From Cladosporium sp. IMV 00045 (lineage: Eukaryota; Ascomycota; Dothideomycetes; Cladosporiales; Cladosporiaceae), in the NCBI GenBank assembly GCA_001931905.2, contig MSJI02000858.1, positions 1 through 64,000 on the forward strand: a stretch of DNA of 64,000 nt. The letters run 5' to 3'. The notes below the pieces were generated by a model. That model saw nothing but the letters and a program-made list of their open reading frames with translations, had not been told where the DNA came from and did no database searches. Positions 51,689-61,824 of the stretch are shown here, piece after piece. Position numbers and translations under genes: made by a program. The number at the start of each line of letters is the position of its first letter. Position 1 is the stretch's first letter.

Positions 51689-53263
51689 ATGTATACCAGA
51701 ACCGCTTTGACCTCTGCGGTCCTTTACGGCCTTGCCGCCGCCGCACCTCAAGGCAACCCATCTGCCTACAACTCTGAAGAGGCCACCGGCGCCTCTTCTG
51801 TTGCGGCCGATAACCAGGACGGCAATGTTCCTGGCTACACAAATGCCGATGCCACCTGGGTGGAGGAGACTCCTGCAGCCATCACGCCGCTCGCCTCCGA
51901 GTTCGACAGCGCATCTGACATTTCCTTCACTCCCACCACGCCTGTGACCACGGGCCTCTACGCCGCTGGCTCTCAGCGCAGCTCCATGCCCACTGGTGCT
52001 ACCTCTCACGGTCCCTATGAGGGTGATGCCCCAACCACCACTGGTGCGGTCTCTGCTTCTGTCATTGACTCCACCATCCCGGCCTTGCCGCCAAACCCGA
52101 CCGCCACCTATTACAACAAGGATGGCAAGCTCACTGAGCCTCAGCCCATTCCCTACACCCCCGCTGGCGGCCTTGGTACCAACGGCTCTGAGCCGCGCTA
52201 CATGGTCGAGAGTGACTTCGACTACGAGTCCATCACCCTCGGTCTCTACCAGGAGTGGATTGAGTTGGACCTTTTCTACAATGGTCTTGCCATTTTCTCC
52301 GAGGAGGACTTCATTGCCGCCGGTCTGACTGCTGAGGACCGCGCCCTGATTGAGTTCATGGGCCAACAGGAGCAGGGTCACGCCACCCTTCTGTCCAACA
52401 TGCTCGGCGAGACTGCCCCGCCTCAGTGCACCTACAACTACCCCTTCACCAACGTCCGCGAGTTCGTCGACTTCAACCAGATCCTTACCCGGTGGGGTGA
52501 ATCTGGTGTCTGGGGCTTCATCAACCACCTTGACTCTCGTGAGGTTGGTCAGCTCCTCGCTCAGTCTATCGCCACTGAGGCTCGCCAGGAGATGGTCTTC
52601 CGCCAGATGTCCGGTCTCCACCCCATGCCCGTCTGGTTCGAGGCTGGTATCCCCCAGTCCTGGGCCTGGACCTTCCTCGCCCCTTACATCTCCTCTTGCC
52701 CTGAGAACACTACCCGTTTGAGCTGGCAAAATTTCCCCTCATTATTAATTCGCAACCAAGCCAACATCAACCGTATCCACCCCAACAACACTGCCGATTG
52801 GGAGCGTGTTGGCAACCGTACCTCCGACCCCGCCACCACTGACATTCCGGCCGATGAGTCTTGCGTTAACCTCAATGTTACGGGCTACGGCTGTGGTCCT
52901 GGCGTTGCTCACAACCGCTCTGAGCCTCTGACCTTTGCTGGCAAGCAGATTAACCTGACCTGGGACAGCCCCGGTCTGCCCGTCGGTCCCAACAACAGCT
53001 ACGTTACCGACACCAAGGCCGGTGAGCCTCAGTACGTCGCTTGGGTCAACCAGCTGAACATGACCTACACTGACCTGACCGTTACTGGCCCCAACGAAGG
53101 TTTTACCTACCAGCCCGCCGGTCAGGTTTACGAGAGTGGTGCTTCCATCGTGAACGACACGATGTTCGTCGCTCTCACGGATGCCAATCCTTACCTCACG
53201 CCTTTCAACTTGAGCATGATCAACCCTCACGTCGTTGCTCTTGGTGTTTTCCAGGCTGGTTAA
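51689..53263 (+). CDS. Rds1-like secreted stress-response protein with ferritin-like domain
   Basis: A single-exon 524-residue protein. It starts with a signal peptide (MYTRTALTSAVLYGLAAAAP) and a 150-residue Thr/Ser/Pro-rich region. The ferritin-like four-helix part is about 170-330: ITLGLYQEWIELDLFYNGLA, RALIEFMGQQEQGHATLLSN, VREFVDFNQILTRWGESGVW and GQLLAQSIATEARQEMVFRQ. The Glu/His residues at ferritin-like positions are partly kept (E in EWIELD, E-Q-G-H, E-A-R-Q-E). Many N-x-S/T sites follow in the C-terminal part. S. pombe Rds1 is induced by starvation and cold; the molecular role is unknown. A second copy starts at 63874. Confidence 0.88.
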   Translation: MYTRTALTSAVLYGLAAAAPQGNPSAYNSEEATGASSVAADNQDGNVPGYTNADATWVEETPAAITPLASEFDSASDISFTPTTPVTTGLYAAGSQRSSMPTGATSHGPYEGDAPTTTGAVSASVIDSTIPALPPNPTATYYNKDGKLTEPQPIPYTPAGGLGTNGSEPRYMVESDFDYESITLGLYQEWIELDLFYNGLAIFSEEDFIAAGLTAEDRALIEFMGQQEQGHATLLSNMLGETAPPQCTYNYPFTNVREFVDFNQILTRWGESGVWGFINHLDSREVGQLLAQSIATEARQEMVFRQMSGLHPMPVWFEAGIPQSWAWTFLAPYISSCPENTTRLSWQNFPSLLIRNQANINRIHPNNTADWERVGNRTSDPATTDIPADESCVNLNVTGYGCGPGVAHNRSEPLTFAGKQINLTWDSPGLPVGPNNSYVTDTKAGEPQYVAWVNQLNMTYTDLTVTGPNEGFTYQPAGQVYESGASIVNDTMFVALTDANPYLTPFNLSMINPHVVALGVFQAG

Positions 53264-53348
53264 AGGGTCGTTGATCCACACGACAATTGAGCTCATGCTG
53301 AGACATCTCTCATGAGATTCCATTCCCCATCCTCATTCGATGGAGGAT

Positions 53349-53376
53349 CACGCTTTAGCGTGCGCGATTATCGCGC
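53349..53376. terminator. Two adjacent hairpins downstream of Rds1
   Basis: CACGC-TTTA-GCGTG (53349-53362) overlaps by one base GCGCGA-TTA-TCGCGC (53362-53376). They lie about 90 bases after the Rds1 stop codon. A role in 3' end formation or RNA stability is possible but not shown. Confidence 0.4.
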
Positions 53377-53536
53377 CTATTTCGTATTGTATAATTACCT
53401 AAGTTGTACGATGAAGCAACGATTAGAAAGTAGCATAGCTCAGACTTATGACTTGATCCTACAATATATGTGACGGCTCGAAGCCGCAGCTTAATACATA
53501 TCGTCTCACTGTCCCGTGCAACACAATCAAATGTAT

Positions 53537-53886
53537 CTATCTCAGCGGTGAAGGTACCTTTTTGAGACGCTAAAGCTGCTAGTACGAGCATATACCACAC
53601 GGAGAAGCATAATATCGACTATAGCTATCTCAGTGGTGAAGGCGCCTTTATGCGGTACTGAAATTGTTGGTACAAGCATATGCGACACGGAGAAACTCGA
53701 CCTGACTATAACTATCTCAGGGGTGAAGGTACCTTTTTGAGTTGCTAAAGCTGCTAGTACGAGCATATACCACACGGAGAAGCATAATACCAACTATAGC
53801 TATCTCAGTAGTGAAGGTGTCTTTATGCGATACTGAAATTGTTGGTACAAGCATGTGTGACACGGAAAAACTCGACCTGACTGTAA
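53537..53886. repeat. Tandem 175-base repeat, two copies, each of two 87-88-base half-units
   Basis: Each half-unit begins CTATCTCAG. The half-units are 53537-53624, 53625-53711, 53712-53799 and 53800-53886. First and third match closely, as do second and fourth, while the two types share only the framework (GTGAAGG, GGTAC/AGTACGAGCATAT, ACACGGAGAA). This is a higher-order repeat: an old 87-base doubling followed by a younger 175-base doubling. Confidence 0.9.
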
Positions 53887-54149
53887 CGTCTGCACAGAGA
53901 ACCCGCTCTTCCACCCTGCCGCCTTTGGCGACGTACCACGAGTCTTTCGCCACCTCATGTCACGCACAGTGTCCCACCGCTTCCATGATCCTACGCTCGC
54001 ACGCCAGTACTCGATTTTTAGGGGCCTTGAATGGTCCGCGGACCTTGCTGCTTAGTGGTCCTTAGCTGATCCTGCTGCGTCGCCTGATCCGGCCACTGAG
54101 CTACAACGAATCCGCTTCCTCGAGACCCTCCTACTACCCGACGGCATAC

Positions 54150-54290
54150 ATTTTATTAAGATGCTAAAGTTGCGCGGGTACGAGCATATATGCCACGGAG
54201 AAACACAATACTGAATATAGCTATCTCAGCGGTTAACATATCTATAAGGTGCCGAAGCCGCTGGTACGAGCCTGCATATCACGCGGAGCT
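54150..54290. repeat. Two degraded half-units related to the 175-base repeat
   Basis: ATGCTAAAGTTGC, GGTACGAGCATATATGCCAC and GGAGAAACACAATACTGAAT correspond to the odd half-unit. From 54221, CTATCTCAGCGG with GGTACGAGCCTGCATATCAC follows as the second. They lie 260 bases beyond the tandem pair and are more diverged. Confidence 0.75.
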
Positions 54291-54920
54291 ACGACCAAGG
54301 AGCTACGACCACTTTGTCAAGCTCTCTCGAGCGGAATACAACAAATCTAAAGTGAGAAACGATGCTATCGAAAAGGGAGTTCCATGTGATTTTCTTGCAA
54401 CTCACTGGCCTCATCAGGTACCGAATACATGCTGTTTTAGGGTTAGGGTTGGGGTATCTCTCAATACTAACTATACTTCCGGGATCGAATAACAAGCCTG
54501 TCTTCCAGAGAGCTAAGACTAATTCCGTGCTAAGGTATTTTCTCCGGCGCATGTAGCCGTCCACCATAGGTGTACGCATGCATGCAATCGCGGTTGGGTT
54601 ACATCCGGTCACGATCTACTTCAGCCCAAAGCTGACCCCCGCTCTTCTACTCTCATCAACCTCACCTCCAAGCACGATCAAGACCAGTAAGCTTTTGCAT
54701 CCTGCTCGATCAGGACATCATTCCTTGCAGAGCATGACCTCACTTTAACCTCGCTGCCTTTCGGCACCCCGCTGTCAATCTGCCAGGCTTCCCATGCAGT
54801 ATTGCTGACATGCGTTTTATTGTTTACGGACGAGCTGAAAGTCAGGGTCAGTTCCTTCATATTGCCTCTGTCGTCCCCTCTCCAGCTTTTTGATCTTCGT
54901 GAAAGATCCATCTAGCTATC

Positions 54921-57266
54921 ATGTATGTAACGTTCTGTACAGCCCTGCTGCTGGGTTCTGTCGCTGCTCAGACGACCACGGCAGCAGCATCTTCGAATCA
55001 ATCGATTTCAGCCTCAGCTGCATTCAACGGGTCCACGGCACCGACTCCCACCAGTCCTATCCTCCAGCTCAATTTGAACCTGGAAGATGTCTGGGACTTG
55101 CTCATCGGCCCTGTAGCCGTGGCGAACACGACTACCACGTACTCCCCAACACCTGTGCCGTCGAGTTCCCTCATTCCTCCGCCGCCGCTCTATTACAGTT
55201 CGTTCCCAAGCGGTCAACAGGAGCCTGCCTTTGTAAAGAACGAGTCTTGGTCATTTCCTGACGACTTTTGGTAAATCTTGACACTCCTCAGAACGAACAT
55301 GGTCTAACGTGCAAATAGGTGGGGAGTCGCCGGCGCTGCATACCAAGTCGAAGGCGCAGCTAAAGATGAAGGCCGCGGACCGAGTGTTTGGGATAAACTC
55401 GGGCGAGTGACGAACCATATCGTCGATAATTCTACGGCAGATGTTGCAGACAACGTAAGCTCGCATACCTTGTGTTCTCTGTATCGAACCCCGCTCACAA
55501 AAGCAGAACTACTACCTATACAAGGAAGACATCTCCCGCCTGGCAGCTCAAGGCGTCAAGGTCTACAGCTTTTCGCTATCGTGGTCACGGATCCTGCCTT
55601 TCGGACGAGGTCCAGTCAACCAGCAAGCGATCGATCATTATAACGACTTGATCAACACTTGCATCGAGTATGGAGTCGAGCCTTCGGTGACACTTTATCA
55701 TTGGGACACGCCTTTGGTGCTGCAGGATACCTATGGAGGATGGCTTTGTGAGGAAATCGTGTCTGATTTCGTCGAATACGCACGCGTTGCTTTCGAGGCT
55801 TTTGGTGATCGTGTTAGCAAGTGGTATACTGTGAGTCTGAATTGCAATCCAGCTGTTGGGTGATCGATCTTACTAATTTGGTTCGCAGGTCAACGAACGT
55901 AAGTGCTTCGAAGCTGTCCTCGAGCTTTACAACGTCGTTACCAACTCTGCGCGATTGAAAACCCACTAACCTTGACAAGCAATCGTCTTCTGCAACCAAT
56001 ATCCTCTGCCAGCCCAGTACTTCAAAAACTTCACCATCCCCAACAAACAACAACCCTTCCATTGCGGCCAATCCGTCCTCCTTGCCCACTCCCAAGCCTA
56101 CCACCTAGGCAAATCGATCCTTGGGTCCAACTCGTCAATCACCTACAAAAATAACGGCGGCTACAAAATCCCCCTAACGAACTCCACCGCCGACGCCTCC
56201 GCCGTGCAGCGAGCCTGGGACTTCAACGAAGGCTGGTTCTCCGACCCCGTCTACCTCACCGGCGACTACCCAGCGAGCGTGAAAGACTACGTCTCAGACT
56301 TCCTACGCCCCTTCACCGACGGGGAAAAACAGCAAATCCTCGGCTCCGCGGACTTCTACGCCCACGATGCCTACACCAGCCAATTCTACATGGCGCCCGA
56401 CTCCGGCCTGGACTCCTGCGTCGGAAATGAAACCCACCCTCTCTACCCCTCCTGCGCGAACACGACGTACACCTACGCCGCAGCAGACGGCGGCTGGGTA
56501 ATCGGCCCCGCCGCAGATCCGGGCTCGCCCTGGCTGCACAAAGCGACGGACTGGGTGCCCGCTTTCCTCAAGTACATGCAAAACACGTGGGTGACGCCCT
56601 CGCCTGGCCCGGCCAAGGGCGTTGCTGTGACGGAGTTTGGTTTCGCGGAGCCATATGAGGGGAGAAAGACGCTGCTGCAGGATATCTTGTACGATCCTGT
56701 TAGGACGAGCTATTATCGCGATTACATGAGGGCGATTCTCATGGCGATTGCTGAGGGGACGGAGGTTGTGGGGTGTTTGGCTTGGAGTTTTGTGGATAAT
56801 TATGTGAGTCGCTGGATTTCCCCGTTTGTCTGGGAGGTGGACGATTTTCTTGAGAGCGTTGATGGCTAATGATGGTTTGCGTGCAGGAATGGCAGCAAGG
56901 CTATGTCTCTCGGTAAGTCTTGTCCTTTCCTCACAATGGCGACTCAGACGAGTGCAAGGCAGTCTTCCATCGACGACTGCTACAAACACCTCTTCGCCAA
57001 CTACAAGACAAGCCAACTGACTCTCTCACTTTCCAGATTCGGCATGCAATACGTCAACTTCTCCGACCCAGCCGTAAGTCCAAGGTCCAAGCCAAGTCCA
57101 AAAGCCCATCACATATCCCTCTCCCTCCAATTCTAGTCCCATCTATCAATCAACCGCTGACAAGAACCCATCCCAGCTCCCTCGGTACTACAAAGCATCC
57201 TTCTTCGAATACGTCAACGCCTTCAAAGTCTACGGCAGCGAGGCGCAGGCAAACGGTACAGAATGA
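54921..57266 (+). CDS. Secreted GH1 beta-glucosidase
   Basis: An eight-exon gene for a 598-residue glycoside hydrolase family 1 enzyme. Exons are 54921-55270, 55319-55454, 55507-55830, 55889-55898 (10 bases), 55980-56803, 56887-56912, 57037-57073 and 57177-57266. After a signal peptide (MYVTFCTALLLGSVAAQ) come about 100 low-complexity residues, then FWWGVAGAAYQVEGAAKDEG, GVKVYSFSLSWSRILPFGRG and VTLYHWDTPL. The acid/base Glu is in VNEP (about 273), completed only by the 10-base exon. The nucleophile Glu is in VTEFGFAEP (about 492), where most GH1 enzymes have TENG. CLAWSFVDNYEWQQGYVSRFG and YVNFSDP close the barrel. It probably releases glucose from beta-glucosides outside the cell. Beta-glucosidase activity itself is inferred. 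Confidence 0.92.
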
Positions 57267-57917
57267 AGAAAAGTGCAATTCGGGTGCACAGAAGGGAAGA
57301 CGAGAGGAGAAGAGAAGAGAAGAGAAGAGAAGAGAAGAGAAGGGGAGGAATGGAAACTGGCCGTGGAATTCTTCAAGGTCGGCAGATGATTAATAATAAT
57401 TAAAATCGAACAAGGTCGCAATTCCGGGTATTCGCGCTTCTATATATCGTACACCCACTCAATCAATCAACCCTTCCCTTCCCTCCCTCTCCTAAGCATC
57501 ATCTGTATCTAATTATCGTACAAAGAAGGCAAGCTAGGCCAACTGTGCTTACTCTGCCATTCTGAAAAATCCAAACAAACTTTCGTTCCGATCTTAAACA
57601 AGAAAGAAAAGTGCTGACAGAAGGCAGGAACGGGTTGTTTCGTGTTTTTCCCAAGGACGCAAAGAAAACAAGGCAGGAAGCCAAGACAGTAAGAACATAA
57701 CAGAAAGGTATCCTCGCGTGCGTGTTGTTGTTTTTTTTCAAAACCAAGAAGAAAAAAGCAAAGCAAAGCAAAAAATAAAGAAAACAAAAAACAGGAAACG
57801 CCTCGCTTGCTTGCCTGATTGACCAAATTTTCCGTTTCCCAAGTGATCCCCAAGTTGCCTTTTTCTTGTCCTGAAGAGAACGCCGGTCGAAGTCGAATTT
57901 TCGACTCGCAAGAAAAA
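57267..57917. other. Intergenic region between beta-glucosidase and assembly gap
   Basis: No gene is supported. It contains the AGAAG microsatellite and A/T-rich simple sequence up to the N run. No similarity to the region left of copy 1 (NC2-beta promoter) is seen. Confidence 0.4.
57306..57341 (+). repeat. (AGAAG)n purine-rich microsatellite
   Basis: About seven AGAAG units lie 40 bases after the beta-glucosidase stop codon, in its probable 3' UTR. Confidence 0.9.
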
Positions 57918-57937
57918 NNNNNNNNNNNNNNNNNNNN
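57918..57937. other. Assembly gap (20 N)
   Basis: A run of 20 N. The sequence to its right begins copy 2 of the duplicated block at once. The true size of the gap is unknown. Confidence 0.99.
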
Positions 57938-58945
57938 GCGGGCTAGGTCGGCAGAGCCGCTCGATCGGGCTAGCTCCATCGTGTGAAGCAGCGCCTTTAA
58001 ATTCCATCTTTGCTCGACGTCTCGACCGCAAACTTTCTCTCTCATACATGCAAACTCGCACAGGTACGTTACGAACAATCTCCTTCATCCAATCCCCCAC
58101 GACTCGCGCGCAGAAAGCAGCATTCTATTCAATGATGAACTTGTTGTCGCCCCTATCACTACGCCTTGCTCCTATTGTGAGACTTGGACATGGTGATCGA
58201 CTTGTCTAGCCAAACGACCGACTGATATTCGAATATCTTTCTCTTTTCGCTTGATATACGAGGGTACCAAATCGTCTGGACATTCACTGACAGACATAAC
58301 AGGAGACGATGCGCCTTGCGAGGATGCTCGATGAGATTGCGATCTTGTAGCTCTTGATCAGCTTTGAGGTTCGGCTACGAATGCCAGCCACTGTTTTGAG
58401 CGCGCATTTCAGTCTGTAGTCCAAAAGGTATGCAAAATCTCCATCATCCTGCCCTCCACTACCCTGATGAGCAACATATAAGTACTATCAAATACCGATC
58501 TCTGTGACGATCAAAATATGGTTCGATTACCTGAAACCAACTACTACTTCACGCATTGCCACGTACTCGTACTTGTGCTTGAGCAAATCGCTGACTAGAA
58601 TAATAGGTAAGTCACTCAATCACAAAGCAAATCTCGGCCTTGCTGTATTATATCCCACCTCGTCTTTGGTAAGCCGTCACTTCCTCTCTTTTCTCCAGCA
58701 CTTTGTGATGAACAAAAACATTCCATGCTAAGACTGAAGGCACTCGTGCCTATGTCGATCAAATGTATGCTTTTCATCTTTCGACTGAAAACATGCTCTC
58801 GCTTTCCGTTTCATCATGCTTCATTTTCTTCTATGAATGCAGGCTAACGAGAAACAGGTCTTATTCTATTCTTGTGTATATAATCTTTCCATTGTCCATA
58901 TGCAAATCCACAATACTTTTCCATCCATCGTAAACCTTTCTCTCT
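57938..58945. other. Non-coding left part of copy 2
   Basis: Counterpart of 45724-46727. No gene is supported. It contains the same AT-rich 3' side of the SDR gene. Confidence 0.45.
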
Positions 58946-59707
58946 TCACTCCTGGAACGCCTTAAGCTCTTCCGCGTTCCAGCTCAAGAACTTCCCCGTC
59001 AACTCCTTAGGCGCATCAAGCACCAGCTTCGCCATAACATGACCCGGCTGCTCCGGCTTCAACAGCCCACCGGTGGCCTTCAGCTCCGCAAACCGCGCCG
59101 CATCCCCCTCGTCCATAGCCTTGTTATGCTTCTCGCGAATATCCCTCTGCATCTCCGTATCCACCACGCCAGGCCTAACGCTAATCGACGTGATATCCTT
59201 CTCCTCGTTCCCCAACGTCGCAGCAAGGTGATTGATCGCCGCCTTGGAAGCTCCATACGCACCCCAAGTCGCGTACGCATTCGACGCCGCGCCCGAAGAC
59301 GTGAAGAGCACGGTGCCCTTTGTCGCCCGCAGCGCAGGCACCGCCGCCTGCGCCAGCGCCACGGCGGAGAAGAAGTTCACATCGAACGCCGCGCGCCACT
59401 CGTCCGCTAGCGCTTTTTCCACCCGCTTCACTGGGTCCAGCACGCCGTGGTTGACGATCAGGCCGTCGAGTTTTTGGAATCGCTGCTGGGCGAGCTGCAC
59501 CGCTTTGTCGCCCAGGGAGAAATCGGACAGGTCGCCTGTCAGCACTGCCACTTGGTTTTTGTATTGGTTCTCCAGCTCGCGGAGAGGTGCTTCGCTGCGC
59601 GCTACGAGGACGAGGTTGTGGGATTGCTTGAGGAGGTAGTGGGCGATTGCTAGGCCGATGCCGCGGGACGCGCCGGTGAGGATGATGGTTTTGGGGGCGG
59701 AGGCCAT
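58946..59707 (-). CDS. Benzil-reductase-like SDR, copy 2
   Basis: A single-exon 253-residue NADP-dependent SDR with the same motifs as copy 1 (TGASRGIG 11-18, YGASK 151-155, VRPGVVDTEMQ). Residue 128 is Ala here and Gln in copy 1; everything else is identical, although about 35 of 762 bases differ. An upstream in-frame ATG at 59776 exists only in this copy and would add 23 residues. The conserved start MASAPKTIIL is preferred. It is divergent from FAD oxidase copy 2. Confidence 0.92.
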   Translation of the reverse strand: MASAPKTIILTGASRGIGLAIAHYLLKQSHNLVLVARSEAPLRELENQYKNQVAVLTGDLSDFSLGDKAVQLAQQRFQKLDGLIVNHGVLDPVKRVEKALADEWRAAFDVNFFSAVALAQAAVPALRATKGTVLFTSSGAASNAYATWGAYGASKAAINHLAATLGNEEKDITSISVRPGVVDTEMQRDIREKHNKAMDEGDAARFAELKATGGLLKPEQPGHVMAKLVLDAPKELTGKFLSWNAEELKAFQE

Positions 59708-60374
59708 GGTTGATATTTGTTTGTCCTTCTGGGAGGTGTGATGTGTGATTTGAATCTCTAAAGGAAAAAAAGTCAAGGTATGGTCAAGGTGGTTGTTTTT
59801 GCTGCGTGCTTCTGCGGGATTGTTGCATTGGGCTTGTATTTTTGCCCCGCAGGATGAAGACCCCGCAGTACGTCATTCTTTTTGGTCAATGAATCTAATG
59901 GTCTGGATCTATATGTGTCCATGTACATGTACCTTACATGTGCTGATGTATAATTGACACGCCGATGATTGTACAACGCCGTGCTCACATGACGAGTCTT
60001 TACATCCAACCCAAAGCCGCATGGCTAGTGGCCAGGCGTCGCAGGATTAGGAGTTCCGGCTCGTACAGAGAGCCGAGAGTCGCTTGGATACAGCTTTGGT
60101 AGCGAGGATTGGTTGGTTGGGAGGCTGTTCACGAATAGCATCTTTCCCCTCTCCTGCCCTCCGCACGAGAAAGTGGCACATGGTCACCTATTGCCATGAG
60201 GAGGGAAAAAGAAAATACCACAACCCTGTCCGAGCTGGAAGCTGATATCATAATTCCATCTTCATCACGTCGACGAGGGGACGGAAGCCTGCTTATTATA
60301 TAGGAAGAACGCCCTGAACACATATCTTACCTACTTGTACTTCCAACTCGCAACATTCCCATTCTCCAGCAAAA
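59708..60374. promoter_or_regulatory. Divergent promoter SDR / FAD oxidase, copy 2
   Basis: Counterpart of 47490-48189, slightly shorter. The segment 59824-59887 is identical to copy 1 over 64 bases and holds the two CCCCGCAG boxes (59845 and 59861). Confidence 0.6.
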
Positions 60375-61824
60375 ATGACCACGAACGGCGACCTCTCGCG
60401 CGTCTTCTCTACCGCTTCGGACACCTCCGAATCGAGCTCGACCGTCATTCTAGGCGCCGGGATCATCGGCTGTGCTACGGCTTACTACCTCTCACATTCT
60501 GGCCACACGAAGCCAGACACTATTCACCTCGTGGAAGCCTCCGAGGAGCTCTTCGCCTCTGCATCTGGAAAGGCGGGAGGCTTTTTGGCTGCTGATTGTA
60601 TGTTGCCATTCCTACCTTCTTGATAGTGCTCGCTCTTTAAATCATTCCTAACTTGAGTGCCTTATTTGCAGGGTTCGGTCCAGCGACTGCCTCGCTGGGT
60701 GCTTTGTCGTTCGATTTGCACAAGCAACTTGCGGAGAAGGATCACGGCTACGAGAAATGGGGCTACAGTAAGAGTACCGGAACCACTTCCACAGAAGACC
60801 AGAGCCGTCGTGGCCAGCGGAACGAGCAATGGCTTCGGGACGGAGGTAGTCGAGCGGAGGCTGCGAACGATCATGAGTTCGTCGAAGGAGAGGGCGGTCC
60901 CGCATGGTTGAGGAGGGGACCTGGACAGAACGTCAATGTTGTGGGCGAGGAAGGTACTGTAGCGCAAGTGTGAGTAGCGGACGTGGTCACGCAGTTCCCG
61001 AGTAGAATCGGACAAACCACTAGAAGCACACCCGCTAAGACTTCAACAGCGACCCAATACGCCTCTCCCAGCACCTCCTGCGATCTGCTCTCCTTCGAGG
61101 CGTGCGCCTTCACCAGCCCTCTCAGCCTCTGAAAATCTCCCGCGATCTCGTCACAGGCTGCATCAGCGCACTGCGAGTCCGCCACGCCACGGGCGCCGAG
61201 CACAAAATCCCCTGCACGCGCCTGCTCATCGCTTGCGGAGCCTGGACGTCAAACGTGTATTCGAGCCTGTTCCCGTATTCTCCGCTCGACATTCCCGTGA
61301 GCCACTTGGCAGGCTACAGCCTCGTGGTCAAGAGCCCGCGGTGGAAGCAGGAGCACGAAGAAAAAGGCTGTCACGCCGTCTTCACGACGACGGACGACGA
61401 ATTCAGCCCGGAGATTTTCTCGCGCGTCGGTGGGGAGATTTACGTCGCGGGCCTGAATGATGAGCAGATGCCGCTTCCTGACTTGGCTACGGATGTGTGC
61501 GGTGCGCCGGAGCGTGCGGCCGTGTTGTATCGAGCGGCGGAGAGGTTTCTGGCGAAGGATGGTGGGGATGTGTCTGATCTGGAGGTTGTGCGTGAAGGCG
61601 TCTGTCTGAGGCCTGTCACTGATAGTGGGGATCCCGTTCTTGCGAGGGTGCCAGATGAGGATTTGGGAGGGGTGGAGACGAAGGAAGGCGTTCAGGGCGG
61701 TGTTTTCATTGCGGCTGGACACGGACCTTGGGGGATTAGTCTGGCTTTGGGGACGGGGAAGGTGATGCAGGAGATGATGGAGGGTGAGTATTTGAGCGCT
61801 GATGTGAGCCGGCTGGGTTTGTGA
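60375..61824 (+). CDS. FAD-dependent oxidoreductase (DAO family), copy 2
   Basis: A three-exon gene for a 431-residue flavoprotein. Exons are 60375-60597, 60672-60969 and 61050-61824, with exon lengths identical to copy 1. It keeps VILGAGIIGCATAYYLS, IACGAWTSNVYSS and GHGPWGISLALGTG. About 20 residues differ from copy 1, for example Thr for Ala at 13, Glu for Asp at 57, LAEKDHG for IAEKDNG, TTSTEDQ for TTFTDNQ, and TDVCGAPE for TDVRGAPE. The second donor is GTGAGT instead of GTAAGT. All cofactor motifs are intact, so the protein should be active. Confidence 0.9.

Larger units (their letters stand above)
45724..51815. repeat. Duplicated block, copy 1 (SDR - FAD oxidase - 5' part of Rds1)
   Basis: Collinear with 57938-64000. 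The offset is 12214 at the left edge and 12185 at the Rds1 start, so only about 29 bases net differ in length over 6 kb. Identity is near 95% by eye. All introns and gene orders match. The right limit is set only by the end of the window. Confidence 0.93.
53264..54920. other. 1.7 kb repeat-bearing intergenic region
   Basis: This lies between Rds1 and the beta-glucosidase. It holds two adjacent hairpins (53349-53376), two tandem 175-base repeats (53537-53886), two further degraded half-units (about 54150-54290) and a short TTAGGG run (54437-54454). No gene is supported; the small frames here read repeat sequence. Confidence 0.55.

Noticed and set aside
51674..52729. 351-codon frame antisense to Rds1
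   Set aside because: It mirrors the Rds1 gene, is Gly/Val/Leu-rich as antisense frames of biased genes are, and has no start context or domain.
54190..54492. 100-codon frame in the repeat region
   Set aside because: It begins inside a degraded repeat half-unit and has no domain or splice support.
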